From Ochotona curzoniae (taxonomy: Eukaryota > Chordata > Mammalia > Lagomorpha > Ochotonidae): DNA of 64,000 nt. The stretch lies in NCBI RefSeq assembly GCF_017591425.1, contig NW_024465751.1, positions 3,968,001 through 4,032,000 of the forward strand, in the 5' to 3' direction. The notes under the pieces were generated by a model, which was not told the origin of the DNA, did no database searches, and worked only from the letters and a program-made list of their open reading frames with translations. Position 1 is the first letter of the stretch; the number at the start of each line of letters is the position of its first letter. Shown piece after piece: positions 33,416-45,058 of the stretch. A program made the position numbers and the translations under genes.

Positions 33416-34844
33416 AAAAAGATGTGTTGGGTATCAGTGGGAGTAGCAAGTTTTTCACCTTCTGGGCCCAGAGTGATAGTGTACAAATGAGTTGTCCGAA
33501 AACTAACCTTTTCTGACCAAATTGAAGATGACTCATTTTAGCCTTTCATTGATAATGCTCATTTGTATGCAGTGCTCTCATTTTCAAATTGACCTCGTAT
33601 CACACTCAGTGGTTATTGCACTACCTGCATGTGAGTGAAGCCAGCTATCTCCAGGGATGTCCTGAAGTGCAAGAGAAAAGCAAAGGACAGTCTTACCCAG
33701 TGAGGTGTTGTTCACTGTGGACAACCTGCTTCTCCCACAGGTCTCCCTCTGCCAGGACTTGAAAATGGTTTGAGCTAATGGTGTAGAATCATGAGCTTTT
33801 TAGTCTACTCAGAGTGTGGACAGTGTTAGGGTAAATATTCATAGACTTTGAGTGTTTTGAAGGTGGTGGTTTCAGGCAGTGAAGTTAATTTGTTTTTCCT
33901 TTAGCTGTAACCCCTGGTTTTCTGTTGATTATGGGTTTTATTGCCAAAAAGTTTTCCATTTTCAAATTCCAGCTCCCCAGTTTGGCAAAATAGTTGTAAT
34001 TTGAGAATACCACGGGGCTCCTCTGTTACTCTGCAGATAACCCTAGAGTACGTGCACAAGACGGTGTTTGTTTTAAAAGTTTTCTTTTCTGACCTGTTAC
34101 TGCACAGCAGAAGAGCAGTTTTCTTTGTAAGGCAAGAGTCTCGAAGAGGGCTCAGTTTGTATGTAATCTCACAGAAGGAGAAGGCAGCCAAAGAGGAGAA
34201 AGGAAGTAGAACTTGCAGAAAGGCTTAGGAGTGGTTATTTTGCTTTATTTTAGTGAAGGCATATTTTATTTAGGGACCCATCAAAATTCCAGGCCACAGA
34301 ATTGTTGATAATCAGCATACTCCAGCCCAGCCAGATCCTGTTCTTGCATCTAAGCATTTGGTGATGTGAAAGTGTCCTTAGGGTCCTCTTTCAGCTGTGA
34401 AGAGAGGAGAATGAAAACCCCAGCAGTGCAGTTGAGCTCTTTTGAGTGGGTACATGCATGCTTCTGCCTTTTTTTTTTTAATTTAATGAATGAGCTGTCA
34501 CCTCTTCTGTGATTGGATCACTTGTAGAAGAGCTGGCACCTGGCAGCAGCCCTTAGACATCTTTCTCAGGTGCTTAGCTCCGATTCTTACTTGGTTGAGC
34601 CACGTTTAGGAAGAGAAATGGCTGTGCAAGGCCCTGCTTCCGTGAAGTTGGAGCTTGGGCTTTTGCAGCAGGCAGGTTCAGGTCTTCGTGTTGTAGTCTG
34701 GTTTTCCTCTTTATCTGTGGATAGAAGTGATGATAGCACCCACCTGTGACCGTGGCAGTGCTCAGGGCTCCAGGTTGTGAAATTACAGCATTTCCTTAGC
34801 AGGTCCACTGAATTTTAAATCTAGACTTTTCAGGCAGAGTAAGC
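33416..34844. other. 1.4 kb of unique-looking sequence, no gene
   Basis: Overlapping open frames on both strands near 33901-34228 (about 95 codons each) have no recognised domain. T11 at 34471-34481. No repeat identified. Confidence 0.4.
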
Positions 34845-35037
34845 CAGTTCGTTTTCAAACCTAAGTGTGCATGAGAATCACCTGGAGGGCGTGCTAGAAC
34901 ACATTGCTAGACCCCACCCTCAGACTTTGAGTCAGCAGTCAGGGTGGGGCCAGAGTTTTTTGGTTCTTTTTTTTTTTAGTGAGTACTAGATGAGGCTTGA
35001 TGCTACAGGTCCAGCCACCACTCCTTGAGACCCACTG
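34845..35037 (+). mobile_element. MER5A-type (hAT-Charlie) DNA transposon remnant
   Basis: It opens 'cagttcgttttcaaacctaa' and closes 'ccttgagacccactg', the expected terminal inverted repeats. The interior is well kept: 'gtgcatgagaatcacctgga', 'gggcgtgctagaacacattg', 'ctagaccccaccctcagact', 'cagggtggggccagag'. This is the clearest DNA transposon in the window. Confidence 0.92.
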
Positions 35038-35701
35038 AACCACATAAAAGCAGAAGTTGAAAAGCACTTGTTCAGCTGTGAAGCTGTCACCATGGGAAGC
35101 TCCTGAGGCCATTTAGACGGACAGATTCTTAAAGTCTAGAAGCAGCCAACAACTGAATGTTTAAAACAAAAGCTGAAGATACAAGGTAGTTGGGGATGGG
35201 GAAGGGAGAGTCCGATTTGCATTTCTCTCATCTTTAGGATTCTCTCAGAATTTGTCCCCCTTGTGGATGTTTCTGAACATCCTGTGAGATTCATCTTGGT
35301 TCAGGTTGAGCTTATACCTGCGTTTGTATTGACATTTGCAAAAAAATATGCTTCTCCCAAAGATAAGAGCATTTAAAGATCAGTCACAAAAACATGCCAC
35401 ACTTAAATAAATTAACAGTATTCCCTCAGTATCGTGAAATATTCAGTCAGTACTTAAACTCCCCCAGGGGACTTAAATGTTGGTTTGCTGAAATCAGTAC
35501 TGTAACAGAAATCATGTAGGCATTTTGGTTAATACTCCTCTTCCTCTGCCCTCCCCTTCTGAATTTATTTGTTAAAGCCACTATTTGTAGGTCCTGTTGT
35601 TTGTCAGATTCTGGCTGGAATTTGGGTGTCTTATGGTAATATGTAATGTGTTCCATTATTTCTCTCAATTCTTGAGGATATTCCTAAAGTCTTAATCAGA
35701 T
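35038..35701. other. No recognised feature
   Basis: Unique-looking, moderately AT-rich sequence; nothing identified. Confidence 0.45.
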
Positions 35702-36050
35702 TCAAGTTTGGTTTTTATTATTATTATTATTATTTTTTAATTGGAAAGGCGGATATACAGAGAGGAGAGACAGAGAGGAAGATCCACCGTCCGATGATCC
35801 ACTCCCCAAGTGAGCGCAACGGGCCATACTATGCCGATCCGAAGCCAGGAGCCTCTTGGGGGTCTCCCACACAGGTGCAGGGTCCCAAAGCCTTGGGCCG
35901 TCCTCGACTGCTTTCCCAGGCCACAGGCAGGGAGCTGGAAGGGAAGCGGGACTGCCGGGATTAGAACCGGCGCCCATATGGGATCCCGGGCATGCAAGGT
36001 GAGGACCTTAACCACTTGCGCCACCGCGCCGGGCCCTCAAGTTTGGTTTT
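35702..36050 (-). mobile_element. Young CSINE copy with perfect 14-bp target-site duplication
   Basis: Perfect 'tcaagtttggtttt' copies at 35702-35715 and 36037-36050 enclose the SINE. Its tail complement is a (TTA)n-rich run, and the head complement ends 'cttgcgccaccgcgccggg' then 'ccc'. It has 'aagatccaccgtccgatg', 'actatgccgatccgaagcc' and 'tggaagggaagcgg'. It shares the 'ccaccgtccgatgatccac' variant only with the copy at 41822, so the two probably came from the same master. Confidence 0.98.
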
Positions 36051-37603
36051 AATTGTTCTTTTCTCCTTTTCTTGCAAAGGTAGAGCAGAAGCCTACAAAG
36101 GCAGTGTGTTTACCTGCATGGAAAGGCCAGTAATGCCAGGGTGTTCGTTCTTGTTTGCTTTCTTACTCTTTGTTTAGATTGACCAGTGGGTTCAGGTGTT
36201 GGCAGCCAGGTTCTAAATATGTCTGCGGATAGGAGACACATTTTTTAGGAGCAATAAAAATACATGAATGTGTGAGCTAGCGCCATGTGACAGCTGAGCA
36301 TCAGGTGAGCAAGTCTTGCTCCAGTGCGCTGTTTTCACCCGGGAGTGTTACTTTGACCCTGCTGTTCTGTTTCAAGGATCCTTAAGGACAAGTTTATTCC
36401 TGAACACAGAAATCATCTGTCTGTGTGATAGCTGCTTAGAGTGTGTTGCCACCGGTGTAGTTTAGGAGCATTGGTCCTAGACTGCAACGCCAAACTGTTA
36501 TGCCACGCATGCCCAAAACTCTGCTTTGAAGGAGGATGCAAGAGGTAGAACAAGATTGGGAACCTACAATGAAAGGGTTGCTGGCTGATCTCTCTCACAC
36601 AGTGTAGACAGTATTTGACTCTATGCCTGTTTTTTTCATCTTTTTTGCTTATTTAAAGGGACAAGGCTCATGAGTCACTTTGCCCACTCCAAACGGTGTG
36701 CACAAGGCTGTCCTCCCCGCGGCAGAAGCTCCTGCCGAGCCTGACGGATACCTCTTTCTCCATCATACCAAACAGGAGCCTCATCAAAGAGCCATTATCC
36801 CACTTGCAGATAATGTCCTGGGATGTTTTTTAGCCCCAAACTTGTTCAGTGTGTCTTCTATCGAAATGTAAATTATTCATGTGTTAGCATTATATGAAGT
36901 GTGTTCATTTATAGGAAAGCTCAAATTCATAGAGAAATGGAAACAGTTTCTGCAGTGAGCCCGTTAAGAAAACTGTCTATCCAGTGTGAGCAGAATTTAG
37001 ACCTGGTTTTCTTTAGCAGGCGTGAAACAGTGCTGCAGTCTTGTTTAACATGGCTGTTCAGGAGAGTTCCCAGGCTGATTTTTTTCTTTTTTCTTAAGTA
37101 TATGTGATGGTGATGGAATGCATAAATAGTGTGACCCATTTTTAACTAGATTGTTGATGTGTTTTTCAGCAAGACATTGTGGTTTAGCTAATGAAATCTC
37201 TTCAGAATGGTCTTCCAGGCTTTCTGTCTAGTTAATATCACTATTGCTGCTTTTATGACTTAATTGCCCTGTGGTTTAATTCACTTTGTGACACATTCAT
37301 CACCGTGAAGTTCACACTGTTCACCCCGGCCTGTCCTAGCATTTGCTTGATGACTCTGGGGTCAAGGAAAGGTTGATACATGTTTTTATGCTGTAAAAAA
37401 TAAGTGATATGAGCTAATCTTGTCTACTTAATTAAAACCATGCTTTTAATTTTAATTAATGTGTTGAAGCTATCTCCCCCTGATAATTCTGTCTTCCATA
37501 ATGCTATTTCCTGAACCTATAACGTAGCTATTTTTATTGTCTGCAGCAAATAAGTATGTAAAGTCCTTTCATATTTATTGTCATTTATTTTTAAATTATT
37601 CTA
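36051..37603. other. 1.55 kb of unique-looking sequence, no gene
   Basis: Bases 37390-37550 are AT-rich with several TAATTA/TTAATT cores and look like a possible conserved non-coding element. The frame at 36680-36871 has no domain or splice support. Confidence 0.4.
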
Positions 37604-37905
37604 AGATTTTTTTTTTTAATTTAAAATGCAGAGTTAACAGAGAGAAGGGGAAAAAGAGATCTGTCCTCTGCTTCTCCCCACAGATGTCTGTGATGGACGG
37701 AGCTAAGCTGGTTGAAGCCAGGAGTCAGGAGCTTCCTCTAGGTCTCTTACTTGGATGCAGGGAGCCAAGGACTTGAGCCATCCCTGCTGTGTTCTCAGGT
37801 GATAATCAGGGAGCTGGATCAGAAGTGGAGCAGCCAGAAGATGAACTGATACCTACCTGGGGTGCCAGCACCACAGGCAGTCCTAAAGTGCCACTATTAA
37901 ATCAT
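37604..37905 (-). mobile_element. Old CSINE copy
   Basis: It starts with a T12 run and 'taatttaaaatgcagagtta'. The body complement holds 'gaagccaggagtcaggagct', 'cctctaggtctcttacttgg', 'ccaaggacttgagccatcc' and 'ggagcagccagaagatgaac'. It ends near 'cagtcctaaagtgccacta'. Confidence 0.83.
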
Positions 37906-37914
37906 TAGATGTCC

Positions 37915-38062
37915 CTGGACCCTACACTCCACCAAACCCCCATAGTGGTTCTTGTCATCCCTGTTTCATGGAAGAGGAAGCTGAGGCTAAGGAATCATAG
38001 CAAATGTCCTCAGTCAATCTAGCTAATATGTAGTAGAACTGGGACTCTGCACTACAGAATGT
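37915..38062 (+). repeat. MIR-type ancient SINE
   Basis: The sequence 'ccctgtttcatggaagagga', 'agctgaggctaaggaatcat' and 'tagtagaactgggactctgc' follows MIR 'ccattttacagatgaggaaactgaggc' and 'agtggcagagctgggattcgaac'. It directly follows the old SINE. Confidence 0.65.
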
Positions 38063-39764
38063 GGAAAACCAGGATGAAGAATTTAGAAAAGTGCTTCTTT
38101 CATCGTTGGTCTGTTTTTATTGGGATTGCCCTAATGCTTAAAAACGTAAGAATATGTCCGATGGCTTGTGCCGAGTTCTACATTTTGAAAGTTTCTCATC
38201 TGAACTCAGAAAGTTGGTTTGGTCACATGTTCTATGTTTTGGTGGACATAGCCATGCGTTCTTGTGGTGGTAAGCTTGTGACTCTACTGTTACCAGTCTG
38301 GATTTACAAGAAATAATAGTCTGTTCTTGTTAACTTCACACTCAGTCTCTATTTGCACCCCAGTCGTTAATGTATCAGCAAAACACAGACAAGTCTTGGT
38401 GTCATATCCGGCTTTCTGACTGAGCCCCTCTGTATGTAGATGGCAGTAATGGCTCCCAGGTATTACATATAGTCGCATACCTTGGCATAGTCTGTTATGC
38501 CATCCAGGCTGAGTCCCTGCCTCCCTCTCTCTATGCCTTACTCTTTTCTTGCTTTCTCTTCAACAGCAGAACCCTATGCTTCATGTTGTGATATTTCCAT
38601 TCATGTCAGGGCAACTGTCTGCATGTTCACCTGGTTGATTCTGTTGGAGGACCCACTTTAAATACCAAAGCTCTTAAAGATTTCTATTAAACTTTGCTAA
38701 CCATCACCTCTGTGATACTGGGATGATTTATTGTGCCAATTGTTGCACCTGTCTGTCTGTCTTCATTCTCTTGACTATATTGCACACCTGTCTCTGCTCA
38801 CCATTTCACCTCTGAAACTGAATTTCTTAGAAACTAAAACTGCCCTGCTCTCACTTCTTAATTATTTATATGTAAGTATCTATGGTATAGATTATCTAAA
38901 GCACATCTAAATACCAGCTGGCTCTCTTTCCTTTGATTGTGATGGTTGTGGATTCTTCTTCCCTCATTCTACACCCACATTCCTTATTAGCAGTTGGAAT
39001 TGTGTTTTGGGCCTGTCAACAATGGATATGTTAAAAATCTTCTGTTGGGAAAACTATAGAAGTGACTTCTGTATTTCCCATTGTTTTTTTCCTCTTCCCC
39101 CCAGGTGATAATGTTAATAATAATATTACTATTGACTACACACTATTGTATTAAAAGAGCTTTTTCTAAGGTAACCGTTATTTTTGAAAGAACATCTGTA
39201 TTTTATTGCAAAGGGCTGAATTGTTTTGGTTTACTTATAAATACTCATTGAGTCATAAAGTACAGTTTGACTTTAGTTTGGTCTGGTTGTTTTTATTTTT
39301 TGTATAGTGCATCCATTGTGTTTTCCTGTATTAAAATTTCATATTTTGATTATAAGACAAGGCTGGGTGTTTTTGAGGCTTCATGATAGAGTTGAGATTC
39401 TTATAAATAGGGGAAAACATTTTGGTATCTTATGTTTGAACTGCTATGAAAAATCTTAACTAGTGAAGTATCTTTTAAGTTTGGAGTAGAATTTTGAAGA
39501 TACAAACTTATTCAGTGGGTAGTCACAAATATTTCTATAGTAGCTACAGGAATTTTGAAAACATTAGAAATTCAAGAATGTATCTGTAGGAACAAGTAGA
39601 GCTATGGGTTTTAAAGTGTCAGCATTTCCTGAATTAATTATTATGTCTGGAAATGAAGACAACTGTTGGAAGAAATTTGCTTGCAGAAACCGTGTGCGTC
39701 TTCTTCAAGTGCACTTTAATCGCTAATCCTCCCTCACCCCCAATGCATTCAGTGTATTCGGAAA
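38063..39764. other. 1.7 kb of unique-looking sequence, no gene
   Basis: No repeat family recognised. AT-rich from 39100 to 39650. Frames are at most 85 codons and unremarkable. Confidence 0.45.
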
Positions 39765-39930
39765 TGCAACTCCCTAGGAGCAGAAGTTTGGAGCCAGGAT
39801 GGCTCGGTGTTAAGGTTCAGTGTCATCACTTCCTACCTTGTGACTCTGGACTACTGTTTTGTTTCACCAAGCCTCTTGGTTTCCTCTTTGTGCAGTGTTT
39901 GGGAATTGGGAAATGGAGGAGCTTAGTCAC
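39765..39930 (+). repeat. MIR-type ancient SINE
   Basis: The words 'gtcatcacttcctaccttgt', 'gactctggactactgttttg' and 'cctcttggtttcctctttgt' follow MIR 'ccacttactagctgtgtgac', 'cttgggcaagttactt' and 'cctcagtttcctcatctgt'. Confidence 0.5.
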
Positions 39931-40284
39931 ATCCCTTGGATTTCACAAAATTGAAGGTCAAATGAGAGATGGAAGGACAAACACTTAAATTGTTGAGTTC
40001 TATGCAGATGTATATGTCTCTCCCATAGAAACAATACTAGGTGGGTGTTGGGAAGAAGAAAAAAAAAAGGAAAAACTAGAGGCAGGCAGTTTATTTTCTC
40101 AGAACTCTCAGATGCTTTTGAACCATTGGAGACAGGAACAAACATCCCTGGTCTATTTAATGTATCTTAGACTTAAATCTAATGACCCATTGCTATAGCT
40201 TATATGCATCACAAGTCAACAGGATTAGAAAAAAATTTTGTGACCCTTAGTTCAATATTACTTTGTGGATGCTCACTGCATTTA
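39931..40284. other. No recognised feature
   Basis: Short unique-looking spacer with an A9 run near 40061. Confidence 0.45.
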
Positions 40285-40640
40285 TCTGTTCCAGAAATAC
40301 TGAACCGTAAATTGCTACATGATGGTAATTTTTCTAGGTGCTGGGGATTTAGAAAAGTAGGCAAAGCAGACAAAATCCCCACATTGATAGAGGGTACGCT
40401 TTATGAGTAAAGAAACAACCATCAAGTGTACAGATCCATCTTGGTGGCAATATCTGTGCGAAGAAAACAGTGTGCATTTAAGGAGTGGAAATGAGACGGA
40501 TCTGGAGGGAATTGCTCATACTTGCATCTTGGAAGAAACCACATGTGAGGTGTGTCCTGAGAGGTGAGGAGGCAGAATGAGAAGACGGCCAGGCACAATA
40601 CTTGGAGGAGCTTCTAATGCAGTGCTCAGACCTGGCTGTA
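40285..40640 (-). mobile_element. L2 LINE remnant
   Basis: Plus-strand 'tttctaggtgctggggattt', 'gtaggcaaagcagacaaaat' and 'ccccacattgatagagg' match the complement of L2 near its 3' end ('taggcgctggggata', 'gaacaagacagac', 'ccctgccctcatggagc'). Further right, 'gagaggtgaggaggcag' fits L2 sequence lying closer to the coding part. Confidence 0.6.
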
Positions 40641-41805
40641 CTCAACTACGCGTTTCCAGTTTGATTTGGCTCTGCAGTGTCTGACTTGCAAGACGTAACA
40701 CTTTTAGTTGGAAAAGGAAAGCACTGTAGAAACTGAGCAGTTGTAGAACACAAATAAATGCTAAATGACAGTTGGTGCACTGCGGAAGGAATTATGTGGT
40801 TTGTGGAATTTACTTTGCGTGTCCTCTTTGTATGAAGGAAACAGCATCTTAGCTCCTTTGACCATTACGTTTGCTAATTTGATCTTGTGCAAAGAGCCTA
40901 TTGACCTTATTCAGGAAAAAGTTTAAAAGGAGATGGAGAACCAGCTGTACTCAGACCTTTGACCAATTGATTTTGTATATCCTCGGGGGCTTTTTGCTAA
41001 TTCTTAACATTAGGTAAGGTTTTCTCTTCTGAATTGATTGTATGGCTTTTTTAAAAAAAAAAAAAAAAAAGCATTTATCAAAGGCTAAAGGAGTTGCCAA
41101 AACTGGGAGAGAAATGTTTAAAAGGAAGCCATTATCCAGTGACCAGTGGGAAGGGAATCATTTATGATGTGAGTAAACCAGAGTCATCAGATCTTTGAAT
41201 AACTTGTCAAATTATAATATTGTGAAAAGAAACATCTAGTTTGCTAGATTGCCTGCCTCTTTATGCATAATTCTCCCTAATTCCTCAAAAAAAAAACCTC
41301 CTTTGCTTATTACTGTCACCATTCTTAAAGTGAGAAACTTGACTTAATTACGTAAACTGCCATGTTGAAAATCTTAATTGCTGACTGAATGGAATTCGGG
41401 CTCAGGTCTTTCTGATTGCAGATTCCTGCTTAATCATTAAAAATTGTGACTTGCCCTGATGAACCGTTATATAAAGGGATAATAAATGAAATCTTATGTG
41501 GGAAGAAGTATTGGCTATGAGTAGAAAGACCCAACTTGTATGAATAGGAGGAACCTGAAATAGCTAATAAAGTACTTTAAGTAGCCTTGGAGAAGCTACT
41601 ACTGGATGTGAAGTTTCTCCTGTTGATAACGCTTTCAGAGCATGCTGAGGGCCAGTAAATCAGCTGAAAGCAAAGTTCATGTGAGTAAGGGAATCTTGAA
41701 GTTGGTTCTGCCTAACTTCACTTGCTAATTCTGAGTTCAGTGCTTATATAACTGGTCTTTAGTTTTTCATAAAATGGAGATGACAGATTAAGTGATAGTA
41801 ACAAA
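40641..41805. other. 1.2 kb of unique-looking sequence, no gene
   Basis: No repeat recognised. An A18 homopolymer at 41053-41070 is visible, without a SINE or L1 body attached. Confidence 0.45.
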
Positions 41806-42151
41806 GAATAAATCCATTTTTAAAAAATTTTTTATTTTTATTGGAAAGGCGGATTTACAGAGAGGAGAGACAGAGAGGAAGATCCACCGTCCGATGATCC
41901 ACTCCCCAAGTGAGCGCAACGGGCCATACTATGCCGATCCGAAGCCAGGAGCCTCTTGCGGGTCTCCCACGCGGGTGCAGGGTCCCAAGGCTTTGGGCCA
42001 TCCTCAACTGCTTTCCCGGGCCACAGGCAGGGAGCTGGAAGGGAAGCAATGCTGCCGGGATTAGAACCGGCGCTCATATGGGATCCCGGGCATGCAAGGT
42101 GAGAACCTTAACCACTGCACCATCGCGCCGGGCCCGAGTAAATCCATTTTT
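41806..42151 (-). mobile_element. Young CSINE copy with 16-bp target-site duplication
   Basis: Flanks 'gaataaatccattttt' (41806-41821) and 'gagtaaatccattttt' (42136-42151) differ at one base. The body matches the copy at 35716 almost base for base, including 'aagatccaccgtccgatg' and 'actatgccgatccgaagcc'. The head complement 'catcgcgccgggccc' is complete. It inserted at the edge of an older L2 that continues from about 42155. Confidence 0.97.
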
Positions 42152-42154
42152 GAG

Positions 42155-42945
42155 CATCTTCAGGGTGGCAGAAATTGTCTTAGCATTGCAGATAGAAAGT
42201 CATTACATTATACTTACTAAACTCCCTTTCAAGTGGAGCCAGTAGTCTAGATAGAAGCAGGTAAACAAAGGAGCTGCAAACGCAAGGAGGTAAGATTAGG
42301 GAAGGCTTCCAGACAAGTGGCTTGGAAGTGATGGGGTAGCTACATAGACATAGGCATAGGGGAGCTGCAGTGCAAAGGGACTCAGGTAGGAAGCAGCCCG
42401 GCGTATTCAATAAAGTGCATGGCCAGAGCTGAGTGTGTGAGGAAGTAGAAGAGGTTGGAAGATGGCTGGAGACAGATCATGGAGAGCCAGCTAACCATCG
42501 TGAAGACTTTGGCTTTTATTATAAACAAATTGGGAGTCGTTGGAATGTTTTTTATAATTTTGAGAAAGGCAAGCCATCTGAATTGGGCTATGTATATATT
42601 TTTAAACTTAGTTTTTGAGAGAGAGATGGAGAGATGGATCTTCCTTCCATTGGTTCACTCTCCAAATGTCTGCAACAGCTCAGTCTGGGTAAAGTCTGAG
42701 CCATGAACTGGGCAGCAGGGCCCTGGACATTGGAGTCATCACTTGACCTCCCAGGGTGCGCAGTGGCAGGAAGCTGATGTGCAGACCCAGGTAGTCCAAC
42801 CTAAAATGCAGGTGTTACAAGAGGGATCTTAATTGCTATGCCGAACTCCTACCCCCAAATCCCTCTGACTGCTCTGAAGACACAGTGTGAGTACAAGGTA
42901 TACGGAAGGAAGGAGCTCGGTTAGGGGGGTGTTGAAATAGTTCTA
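42155..42945 (-). mobile_element. L2 LINE remnant split by an older SINE
   Basis: Before the interruption: 'gattagggaaggcttccaga', 'tgcaaagggactcagg', 'catggccagagctgagtgtg', 'gaagactttggcttttatta' and 'ttgggagtcgttgg'. This is the complement of the L2 3' coding region ('ccaatggcttccc', 'agaataaaatccaa'). After the SINE at 42598-42853, 'ccctctgactgctctgaaga' continues the complement of L2 'cagccagagtgatc'. Continuity on both sides shows that a single L2 was split. Confidence 0.7.
42598..42853 (-). mobile_element. Old CSINE inserted in L2
   Basis: It begins 'tttttaaacttagtttttga' and continues 'ggatcttccttccattggtt', 'gggcagcagggccctggaca', 'tcacttgacctcccagggtg' and 'aagctgatgtgcagaccc'. It ends 'aattgctatgccgaactcc'. 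Its position inside the L2 gives a relative date: younger than L2, older than the SINE at 41822. Confidence 0.78.
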
Positions 42946-43649
42946 GTAGGATTATCATCTTGCTGCTTCATACTGAAAGAAAACACATACAAAGCATTTG
43001 AACAAGGTTGAGACTAAAATGAGATTGTCCCATGCAGCTGCAGTGAGCAGGTGCTGAGAAGGCCATGGGCGGTATAGATACAAATGCGCTGTGCGTTTCC
43101 GGGAGCCTGATGTGTGGAGGCAGGTCTAGCTCTGCACCAACAACGTGAGACTCTAATAGACTTGACCATTTCCAGGCGAAAATTGTTGTTACAATTATAC
43201 TCGTGTATCTGTGCTGCAAGAGCAGATCACAAGTGGGGGAAATGGTGTTTCTTTTCTAGAATGAATGTGTCAGACTCACATGCAACTCTGGGGATTAGAT
43301 GTGCTTTTCTACTTTGAAGTGGATCAAAGAAATCGTATTTGATGCCCTTTTCTGAGCACTATAAAATCTTAATGTATATTCAGTTGACTCTAAGACTCAG
43401 AAGGCTGATTTTTAGCTCCCTTCCCTTAGATGTCATAGTCTTACTCATTTTTTTCTCAGTGGGGATGGTTGTTGTTTTTTGTTGTATTTTTTAAATTGTC
43501 CTCCTTTCATCCCTGAGACATATAATGATGTCTGGAGGTATTTTCTCTGTCCAGAAAAATTTTCAAAGTTATTATTTAACAGTCTTGTTAATTCTTACAC
43601 AGCTTCTAAATTCTTTATCCTTACCCCCAGTTTCCTGTTTTTTCTGTTC
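42946..43649. other. No recognised feature
   Basis: Unique-looking sequence of 0.7 kb. Frames of up to 83 codons have no support. Confidence 0.45.
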
Positions 43650-43830
43650 TTTTTTTTTTACTGTTATTAATGTGTTACATTAGTATAGTATTTTTGTCAC
43701 AGTTCATGAATCAACATCAATACATTATCAGATGAAGTCCGTAGTTAACATTTGCATTCGTTCTTCATGTTACATAATCTGTGGACTTCTACCTACCACC
43801 ATACATTTGTGAAAATCCTGCCCTCTCTGT
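43650..43830. mobile_element. Ancient L1M-like LINE remnant
   Basis: The text 'tgtgttacattagtatagta', 'tttttgtcacagttcatgaa', 'tcaacatcaatacattatca' and 'gatgaagtccgtagtta' closely follows a mammal-wide repeat remembered as 'gttacattagtatagtattt', 'gatacattatta', 'actaaagtccatag'. Family taken as L1M-like; strand not assigned. Confidence 0.6.
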
Positions 43831-44077
43831 TCTTCCTGTTCAACATGAAGAAAAGCTGACGATGTTGGTTTAAGAGCCAGTGCTTTTATTTGTTTTGTCT
43901 GCTTTTCAGCATTTATGTCTCTCTTAGCCTCTGAGATAGCTGCTCATATTAGCATAGTAACGTATCCTGGGTTTGAGCAAGACAAGCCTCTGTGGTTCCC
44001 AATAAAGACCAACGACAATTTCTCAGTCAGCAGTTCTGACTGGTTTCCATTATGCTTAGTTAATCTTTGGAGAAATT
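43831..44077. other. No recognised feature
   Basis: Short unique-looking segment leading into the TA-rich tract. Confidence 0.45.
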
Positions 44078-44162
44078 TATATATATATATATATAATGTT
44101 TCTGGTGGCATTAGTTAATGTTGCTAGAGTTTGCAGAGGATTGGTTTTATATATATATATAT
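44078..44162. repeat. (TA)n tract split by a 54-bp segment
   Basis: A TA run at 44078-44095 and another at 44149-44162 enclose the 54-bp segment 44096-44149. That segment recurs exactly at 44638-44691. The simplest reading is one TA microsatellite that received an inserted copy. Confidence 0.9.
44096..44149 (+). repeat. 54-bp direct repeat, copy 1 (within the TA tract)
   Basis: It begins 'atgtttctggtggcattagt' and ends 'agaggattggtttta'. Compared base by base, it is identical to copy 2 at 44638-44691, with no mismatch. The offset is 542 bases, same orientation. Confidence 0.97.
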
Positions 44163-44637
44163 GGTTGGTATAGTGCCTTTTTTACTGGTTAAGGTGGAAA
44201 AGCATACACATTTTCAAATTTTGGTGCAAATGAGTGATTATCTTGTGCATAAATGCATATGTCCTTCATATTACATCATGAACAACTCATTAACATCTCT
44301 TTCTCCCCCCTTTGAGCACAGAGAGTATTAGTATGTGAGGGTTTATGGGTAGTATGCATTGTGCTTGAGGATTGGGGCACCACTTCTTCCTTGGGAATTT
44401 ACAGTCTCCTCACTGCAGCCCTCACTCAGTCATCCTACTGCTTTTACATTTATTCTACATGCCAGCTTTGTTTAAAATGGCATAAACAGTAAAAAACCAT
44501 TCTGGCCACCAGTAGTGTATCAGTGAATGGAGCATCTGAAAAACAATACAGATGCCTAACAGACATATAATATCAGGTGGAGACAACACAGAATGGGAGT
44601 TATCGTTTAATGCGGTTCTAAAGAAGAATTTGAAGGC
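44163..44637. other. Spacer between 54-bp repeat copies
   Basis: Unique-looking sequence with no gene. No further homology between the two repeat copies was seen beyond the 54 bases. Confidence 0.5.
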
Positions 44638-44691
44638 ATGTTTCTGGTGGCATTAGTTAATGTTGCTAGAGTTTGCAGAGGATTGGTTTTA
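44638..44691 (+). repeat. 54-bp direct repeat, copy 2
   Basis: Identical to copy 1. Its flanks ('gaatttgaaggc' before, 'gccatgcac' after) are non-repetitive, so this is more likely the source locus and copy 1 the inserted copy. Confidence 0.97.
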
Positions 44692-45058
44692 GCCATGCAC
44701 ATATAATGCCTGTTTAATCAGTGTATGAAGAAGCAAGCAGAACAAGGCAGACAGACCACTGTGCAGGTGCTGCTGCCCTGTAGGGACTGGGGGAAGTTGT
44801 GGTGACTGCTGAATTCAGTAGGTGCTTCTTTTACATTCATCAACTCTGCAGAGAGCTTTATATTTATGCAGCATGCAAAATACATACCACCTTATCCCCT
44901 CACTCTAGAGCATGAGTCATATTTACTCTTGTTGAATGACTGAAATGTGTGTGATACGCTAAGTGACAGAGGAGCAGCAGCAGTGTGTGTGTGGACTAGA
45001 GTGACTCCAGAATTTGCATTGTTTCTCAGAACACTGTTGTGTTTGCAGGTTGAAGCTG

